In this document: piece by piece, positions 57,151-64,000 of the stretch
How the letters are laid out: each line of letters opens with the position of its first letter
Numbering within the stretch: the first letter of the stretch is position 1
Origin: Macrostomum hystrix
Lineage: Eukaryota > Platyhelminthes > Macrostomidae
Assembly: GCA_950097015.1 (NCBI GenBank)
Contig: CATNEN010000029.1
Coordinates: 3,243,501 to 3,307,500, forward strand
Direction of reading: 5' to 3'
DNA length: 64,000 nucleotides
Position numbers and translations under genes: made by a program
The notes under the pieces: model-generated
Seen by the model: only the letters and a program-made list of their open reading frames with translations
Databases searched by the model: none
What the model was told of the DNA's origin: nothing

Positions 57151-57965
57151 TAGAGAAGTGTTTGAGTCGTTAAATGAGTGTTTGAGTCCTTAGAGAATAT
57201 TTTGAGTCGTTAGAAAATCGTTTGAGTTGTTAGAGAAGTGTTTGAGTTCTTAGAGAGGCGTTTAAATTGTTACAGAAGCTTTTGATTAGCTTACAGAAGC
57301 GTTTGAGTCGTTAGAAACGCGTCTGAGTCGTTAGAAACGCGTTTGAGTCGTTAGAAACGCGTTTGAGTCGTTAGAAACGCGTTTGAGTCGTTAGAAACGC
57401 GTTTGAGTCGTTAGAAACGCGTTTGAGTCGTTAGAAACACGTCTGAGTCGTTAGAAACGCGTTTGAGTCGTTAGAAACGCATTTGAGTCGTTAGAAACGC
57501 GTTTGAGTCGTTAGAAACGCGTTTGAGTCGTTAGAAACGCGTTTGAGTCGTTAGAAACGCGTTTGAGTCGTTAGAAACGCGTTTGAGTCGTTAGAAACGC
57601 GTTTGAGTCGTTAGAAACGCATTTGAGTCGTTAGAAACGCGTTTGAGTCATTAGAAACGCGTTTGAGTCGTTAGAAACGCGTTTTTGTCGTTAGAGGAGC
57701 TTTTAATTCGTTTAAAGAAGCATTTGAGCCCGTTAGAAAAGCGTTTGAGTCGTTAGGGAAGTATTTGAGTCGTTAAAGAAGCATTTGAGTCGTTAAAGAA
57801 GTATTTGAGTCGTTAAAGAAGCGTTTGAGTCGTTAAAGAAGCGTTTGAGTCGTTAAAGAAGCGTTTGAGTCGTTAAAAACCGTTTGAGTTGTTATAGAAG
57901 TTTTTGATTCGTTTACAAAAGGGTTTGATTCGTTTATGGAAGTATTCGAGTCGTTAGAGAAGTGT
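57145..57965. repeat. minisatellite GAGTCGTTAGAAACGCGTTT, 20 bp, ~40 copies
   Basis: A homogeneous centre (57.30-57.69 kb, perfect 20-mers with a CpG-rich ACGCGT core) is flanked by diverged copies (GAGTCGTTAAAGAAGCGTTT), the pattern expected of an array homogenised from its centre. Confidence 0.95.
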
Positions 57966-58854
57966 TTGTCTCAAATAAAGTGACTCCATAGCGCCTCTTG
58001 TCAATACAGTGCTGTGTACAACGGCAGTTGGTGAAAATAGTTCTCCCAATTCTATTCAAAGTCAAAGTTTGCTGCCGCAGCGGGAGGCCAAGAAGCGAGT
58101 CAGAGAAACAGAGCCGCATAAGGCTTCTCTCAGCTTCGGGTGGCTTCATTAACTCGCGCCTTGACCAGCCATGCGACGAGGCGTGCCTACAGCGATGTCT
58201 CTCGCACAGACACCTTCCCTCATCCCGCACTCTCACGCCCCCATCTGGGCCTAGGCTATACGCGCTGTCTGTTTGCTGTGGACGCGAGAGATCCCCCCGT
58301 CCGAGCACAATTACTGCGCCTGACACTTGATAAGCCAGAGACTGAATCCCTCTGCCTACCCCCCAACCCCCAGCTCTCGCGCCTTTCAACACAAAAAAGG
58401 CTGCATGGATATGGAGAGAAAGATGGTTGCGCCAGAAATACAAGCGGCCAAGTAATACGTATGGAACACCGCCCAGATACCAGGCCTGATTTTTCAGTTC
58501 TAGCCGCATGTCACTTTTTTGCTATCTTTCTCATGCTATGCAAGTCCTTCTTACGCTAAAAAATCCCCTCTCCCATAACATCGTCACTTCTTTCTTTCTG
58601 GTTGCTTCCATCTAGGGGATCACGAGAGCTGGATTAAGCGAGGAAGCAAACTCAGGCATAGGAATTTGAAGCAAATGTCAACCCTCTTCTTTTATACATT
58701 CTCTAGCAGATTAATCTGGGAAAGCTGATTCTGTTAGTTCGAGACACAAGAAAACTCCTGCCTGATTTCGAATTGCTTTGAATATCCTTAGGCTATGCCC
58801 TCCTGATCGTTTGTTTTTTAGCTAGGATAGAAAGCCAAGGGGCTGCGACGTTAA
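57966..58854. other. spacer with unassigned open frames
   Basis: GC-richer at 58.05-58.50 kb, with overlapping frames on both strands (58140-58559 plus, 58509-57934 minus). No domain or splice structure is recognised; coding status is unknown. Confidence 0.35.
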
Positions 58855-59145
58855 ATTTAGATGGCTGTAGCGGGGAGTGGGGTGGCTAGGACAGGGAGTG
58901 AGGTGGGTGGGCAGAGAGTAAGGTGGCTGGGGCAGGGAGTGAGGTGGCTGGGGCAGGGAGTGAGGTGGCTGGGGCAGAGAGTGAGGTGGCTGGGCAGAGA
59001 GTGAGGTGGCTGGGGCAGGGAGTGAGGTGGCTGAAGCATGGAGTAAGTTGGCTGGGGCAGGGAGTGAGGTGGCTAGGACATGGATAGAGGTGGCTGGGCA
59101 GAGAGTGAGGTGGCTAGGACAGGGAGTGAGGTGGCTGGGGCCTGA
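58855..59145. repeat. minisatellite GGGAGTGAGGTGGCTGGGGCA, ~20 bp
   Basis: About 14 copies with GGGCAGAGAGTGAGG variants. Same family as the array at 60.7-61.5 kb. Confidence 0.92.
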
Positions 59146-59924
59146 CAGTAGCATTCACGTCGTAACGATGCCTTTGATTTCTCAAATTTCTTTAGCCTAA
59201 TTTCACATCGATGTTACTCTCACAGCTTTATCACTTTTTAAAAGTTTCCCTTAAGCTCTTAATTAATATATCCTCTCAGCTTGTTTTTCGAAAAGCATCA
59301 GGATGCAAGCATCCTGCCTAAATTCCTTTTTACGGGTTTCGTTTTTTATTCCCTATAATCCCTTACATTAATTATATTTGAGTAGCATGAAACGTTGCTT
59401 TAACCTAAGCTTTTACTGAGTCATAATTTCCTGCGAAAACTCAGCTTTCTGAAAAACTTCGGGAACACCACGTGGTGATATTGCATTCTCACACAAGCAT
59501 TTTAGATGTACATCTTTAAGTACATTGCTGCTAGAATCATATTGATATGCATACCCCGTGCAACATACTTCCATTCTCTGCTTCTCTTTGCTTGCCCCAT
59601 ATCTAATTTTTCCCCCGATTCGGTCCCTCGCATTCTCAGTATCATCCCTCCTAACTACACTCCCTGTTAGCCCGTAATCTCTTTGCCTATAGCTGGCAAA
59701 AGAACTGACCCACTTACAAATAATACCCAGCTGCTGATGGCGGGATACTCAATACACTCGCTCAGACATTCTTCGAAGCCAATTTGCACTGCCATCTAGC
59801 AGCTCGGACTCCGTTGGCGATAATGGGAAGCGATCGAAACCCAGACTTATTGAGGTTTTAGAGTATCTGTGAGCCAATCGCGAGAGAGATGGGCGGAGTG
59901 GTAGAGAAGCAATTCTATACTATC
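59146..59924. other. spacer, nothing recognised
   Basis: Unique AT-rich sequence, no gene or element seen. Confidence 0.45.
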
Positions 59925-60045
59925 CCATTCAATTCTAACCTAATAAACTCTACCCTACTCAGTTCTACCCTACTCGATTCTACCCAACTCAACTCTACCT
60001 ACTCAACTCTACCCTACTCAATTCTACCCTTCTCAATTTCCAAGA
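59925..60045. repeat. short minisatellite CTCAATTCTACCCTA, ~13 bp
   Basis: About nine degenerate copies of ACTCAACTCTACCCT. Confidence 0.75.
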
Positions 60046-60741
60046 ACCAACTTAAGAAACGACAGTGCCCTACTTAAGATAAAACGGCAGGGGCACGGAT
60101 TTACTAGGCAAGCGAGATGAGCAGATACTAAGAAATAATAGGGAAAACTAACTACCGAGCAGGGGACTCAGACAAAGCGAGGAGGCCCGTAGCTTAGCTG
60201 GGGAAGGCGGAGAAAGATGCGGCTGTAAGCGCGCCATTCGCCTCAATTTGTTCATCCCCCGTCAAAATTCCCAGCGGGAGGAGGCGGGGCAGGGATTCCG
60301 CAGAGAGACGCGAGCTTAGAGCGAATTGGGAAGGGGAGAATTGGGAAGGGGAGAATTGGGAACAGCTAGGCATTGTCAGTGACCCGAGTCGGACCTCTGA
60401 TTATAATTACGCGATAACTCTTCTCGGCATAGATGCGTAATCTTATTTTTGCGCAGCGCAACTTCAGTATGGAAAGAGTAGCCAGCTGATACATAGGCAA
60501 TATTTCCAATCAGATCGACCAAGCGAGTCGCCTCAGCCAATATCCATCCAAGTGTTACTCTAATCTAAGACAAGAAAAAAAAGCGCGCTAGACTAGGCCT
60601 AGGAATTAGCCTTCAGCGAATCGCTGCGCCGCTTAGATCGGCGCTCAAGCGTGTCTGACAATTTTTTTCTGCACGCTGAACTGCAAACAAGAGACTGAAC
60701 TGGAAAAGCCCCAACTGATACTAACGATCATTCACGAATTA
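60046..60741. other. spacer, nothing recognised
   Basis: Mixed composition with a short triplicate of GGGAAGGGGAGAATT at about 60,330-60,360. No gene seen. Confidence 0.4.
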
Positions 60742-61545
60742 CGGAGTGAGGTGGCTGGGACAGGGAGTAAGGTTGTTTGGAAAGGGGGTGATGTGGCTGG
60801 GAAGGAATCAGGCGCCTGCGTAGGAGTGAGGTGGCTGGGACAGGGAGTAAGGTTGTTTGGACAGGGAGTGAGGTGGCTGGGAAGGAATGAGGTGTCTGGG
60901 ACAGGGAGTGAGGTTGTTTGGACAGGGAGTGAGGTGGCTGGGAAGGAATGAGGTGGCTGGGACAGGGAGTGAGGTTGTTTGGACAGGGAGTGAGGTTGTT
61001 TGGACAGGGAGTGAGGTTGTTTGGACAGGGAGTGAGGTTGTTTGGACAGGGAGTGAGGTTGTTTGGACAGGGAGTGAGGTTGTTTGGACAGGGAGTGAGG
61101 TGGCTGGGTAGAGAGTGAGGTTGTTTGGACAGGGAGTGAGGTTGTTTGGACAGGGAGTGAGGTTGTTTGGACAGGGAGTGAGGTGGCTGGGTAGAAATGA
61201 GGTGGCTGGGTAGAAGTGACGCTGGGTAGGAGTGAGGTGGCTTGGACAGGGAGTGAGGTGGCTGGGTAGGAGTGAGGTTGCTGGGTAGGAGTGAGGTGGC
61301 TGGGAAGGAGTGAGGTGGCGGGGTAGGAGTGAGGTGGCTGGGTAGGAGTGAGGTTGCTGGGTAGGAGTGAGGTGGCTGGGAAGGAGTGAGGTGGCGGGGT
61401 AGGAGTGAGGTGGCTGGGTAGGAGTGAGGTTGCTGGGTAGGAGTGAGGTGGCTGGGAAGGAATGAGGTGGCTGGGTAGGAGTGAGGAGGCTGGGTAGGAG
61501 TGAGGTGGCTAGGTAGGAGTGAGGTGTCTGGGTAGGAATGTAAAA
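60742..61545. repeat. minisatellite GGGAGTGAGGTTGTTTGGACA, 19-21 bp, two flavours
   Basis: The left half is mainly TTGTTTGGACAGGGAGTGAG; the right half GGTGGCTGGGTAGGAGTGA. The minus-strand 253- and 300-residue frames (Pro, His, Ser, Leu) are artefacts. Confidence 0.94.
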
Positions 61546-62369
61546 GTAAAATAATCCAACTAAAGCCAATTTTGTTATTAGTTAGGAGCAAAGGAGTCAT
61601 TATTGCATCAAGTAAGTTGGCCAACCTCAAACGGATGGACAGTGTCTCAGAGTTTAGATCTCATCCAGTCCCTGTTGACATTTGCTTTGAAGTCTGCTAC
61701 CTGAATCAAACTTAAAGCTGCGACTTTGCTGACGTGTTCCTATTCGTAATTAGCTGCATCTTTCAATACCGTCATCAGCCTCACAGTAATGACTTTAACA
61801 TCCTTCATCCCTCGTGACAGTTCAAAAAAGTATATGCATCAGTTCGAGTCGCCATCAGCTCAGAATATAAGCTATTGTTTCAGCTTTTCAGGCTCAACTT
61901 AGGACAGAAAAAACGAAAAAACGAACATGTGGAGCCCGTTTGAGAACGGAACGCGTGAGGTAGAGAGTTTCTGACTCAATCTCACTTGATTTTAGCAATT
62001 CAAAACATGAGACGCATTTATAGCCAACTACAAAAGTCCTAAAATTAGATTTGCGATGTAGGAAAAAAATGTGCACAGATTGTTTTAGGCAAACATAGTT
62101 TTTCTTAATGTGCCTTGCACTGTTGAACGACTTGAGTCTCTAAGGTATGAAATCACGAATTACGAGTAAATCTGCATTCTCAGCCAAAGTCAACAACACG
62201 GCAGAGCAGTAGGGTCTCATAAATATTGTAAGCAAGATAATGACAACGTCTCCCAAAGTGCACTCGAGTTTCCTCATTCCGAGTCTAACAACTAAATTTC
62301 AGCAGCTAAAAAGCGAAATAAAAAATATATCTTGAGCTTTTGTCTGAAACCGTGGATAAATAACGCAGC
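61546..62369. other. spacer, nothing recognised
   Basis: AT-rich unique sequence. No supported gene. Confidence 0.45.
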
Positions 62370-63185
62370 AGGACTTGTAGCCCGAATTGCAACAAAAACT
62401 GTAGCTAGAATCGCAGCAGGATTCTTAGCTAGAATCGCAGCAGGCTTCTTAGCTAGAATTGCAACAAAAACTGTAGCTAGAATCGCAGCAGGATTCTTAG
62501 CTAGAATCGCAGCAGGCTTCTTAGCTAGAATTGCAACAAAAACTGTAGCTAGAATCGCAGCAGGATTCTTAGCTAGAATCGCAGCAGGCTTCTTAGCTAG
62601 AATCGCAGCAAAAACTGTAGCTAGAATCGCAGCAGGCTTCTTAGCTAGAATCGCAACAAAAACTGTAGCTAGAATCGCAGCAGGCTTCTTAGCTAGAATC
62701 GCAGCAAAAACTGTAGCTAGAATCGCAGCAGGCTTCTTAGCTAGAATCGCAACAAAAACTGTAGCTAGAATCGCAGCAAAAACTGTAGCTAGAATCGCAG
62801 CAAAAACTGTAGCTAGAATCGCAGCAAAAACTGTAGCTAGAATCGCAGCAGGACTTGTAGCCAGAATCGCAGCAGGATTCTTAGCTAGAATCGCAGCACG
62901 ATCTGTAGCTAGAATCAAAGCAGGATCCGTAGCGAGAATCGTTGCACAATCAGTTACGGGAATCGAAGCAGGATTCATAGCTGGAATCGCAGGCCTGTTT
63001 CTGGAATCGCAGCAGGCCTGTTCAAGGAATCGCAGCAGGCCTGTTTCTGGAATCGCAGTAGGCCTGTTTCTGGAATCGCAGCAGGCCTGTTTCTGGAATC
63101 GCAGCAGGCCTGTTTATAGAATCGAAACAGGCTTGTTTCTGGAATCGCAGCAGGCCTGTTTATAGAATCACAGCAGGCTTTTTCT
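62370..63185. repeat. 24-bp minisatellite GCTAGAATCGCAGCA, open on both strands
   Basis: Part one (62.37-62.96 kb): 24-bp units ending in GGATTCTTA, GGCTTCTTA or AAAACTGTA, arranged in 72-144-bp blocks. Part two (62.98-63.18 kb): GGCCTGTTTCTGGAATCGCA units. A 24-bp period keeps one frame open on each strand (277 and 228 residues, ARIAAGFL and AAILATVF). No start context or domain supports coding. Confidence 0.93.
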
Positions 63186-64000
63186 GCAATCACTACAGGA
63201 GACATTGCCGTTGACAAATGAATGTCATCAATTAACGTATTTTTAGTGAAAATATTTAAAAAACTATTTTTAATAAACCAGGCAGGATACCACACAAATC
63301 AGAAAAACAAATCGCGACCCGTTCTGCAGGAGCCAGGCACGGAACAGTCTCGTAGAAATTTCCACCCCCTTCACCGCCGGGGGGAAACTAGCAATAAATA
63401 ATTAATAAAAAGGGGAAATCTAACTGGGAAGATCAGAAAGGATGGGCATAGATGAAGATATGGAATGGGATGGGCGATGCCTTATAACTGGGTCGGCGGC
63501 TGGAACCCCACAGTCAGTGTGGCCGTATCTGACGGCGCCAAAAAAACGGGTGGAGGCGCGTGATAATGCCGAATTCGAACCACTGGATTGCGCTCTTTCA
63601 ATAATAGATCTCCTCCACAAGTTGAACTATTTTCGCTCGCCTCTCAGTAATTTCATCTGGCGCCGCAGTCGGGGGCGGAGCTTGGACTTTAGCATCTGGG
63701 AGCGCGTAATAATGCACACACGGAGAGTGAAAAAAAAGTGCAACAAGTCAAATCAGAGAGATCGATTTGCACTTTTGCATAATGATATAGTGCCACAGAT
63801 TTACTTTTTACAAGCGAGGTGCTTCGCGGTGTTCAATGGGCACGTGTTTTCCTAGAAAATATTTTCCTACGACTAGGCTGTTAAAATAAAAAAAACTGGG
63901 AAATTAATCAAGCAGATTAGAATTGTGTTGATATTTGATATTCCCATAGAGTGTATTCCCAGAATTGCTTGCATGCTTCGAAAGCAACGAGAATGTAGCG
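63186..64000. other. right-end spacer with one unassigned open frame
   Basis: A 137-residue plus-strand frame at 63442-63855 (FEPLDCALSIIDLLHKL, LSNFIWRRSRGRSLDF) is not recognised. It could be an exon or chance. Nothing else is seen. Confidence 0.35.

Noticed and set aside
58140-58559. 139-residue open frame as a gene
   Set aside because: No recognisable domain, overlapping frames on the other strand, no splice or tail signals.
60728-61630. 300-residue minus-strand open frame
   Set aside because: Entirely made of the GGGAGTGAGG-type array; low-complexity artefact.
63442-63855. 137-residue open frame as a gene
   Set aside because: No family recognised; could be an exon of a gene beyond the window but evidence is insufficient.

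Overview
The window looks like a nuclear genome segment from an invertebrate animal, most likely a free-living flatworm (Macrostomum-like). That placement is an inference. It rests on GT-AG introns, GC-rich coding exons in an AT-richer background, metazoan-only genes (metabotropic glutamate receptor, C2CD3), tRNA-derived SINEs and an extreme load of minisatellites. In addition, two genes appear to lack their own start codon and open in frame exactly at a 3' splice site, as expected if a flatworm-type spliced leader ending in AUG supplies the start.

Layout. 1-3877 (minus): 5' part of a class C GPCR (metabotropic glutamate receptor-like), running off the left edge, with one frameshift. 3.9-12 kb: gene-free, holding a complete non-autonomous hAT element with 8-bp target duplications, a decayed LINE with an RNase H domain, SINEs and a second inverted-repeat element. 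12,076-34,328 (plus): nine exons of C2CD3, a centriole-elongation and ciliogenesis protein. Its introns hold a LINE nested inside a SINE (13.8-18.1 kb) and an 8-kb, 31-bp minisatellite (23.3-31.3 kb). 37,124-42,398 (plus): POT1, the telomeric single-strand binding protein, in three exons (631 aa). Its first exon lies between two long arrays that are reverse complements of each other. 43,087-46,191 (plus): UTP4/Cirhin, a WD40 protein of the small-subunit processome, starting about 690 bp after the POT1 stop. 46.2-64 kb: no gene I can support; mostly minisatellite arrays, SINEs and unassigned spacer.

The four host genes have unrelated functions (neurotransmitter receptor, centriole, telomere, ribosome biogenesis). 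POT1 and UTP4 are close enough, in the same direction, to be a candidate trans-spliced transcription unit. By my hand tally, about 24 kb (more than a third) of the window is tandem array, with some 25 separate arrays, many of them inside introns. Several monomer families recur at distant sites, one of them inside a hAT element, which suggests a way such arrays could be carried around. All boundaries were read by eye; no alignment or search was run.
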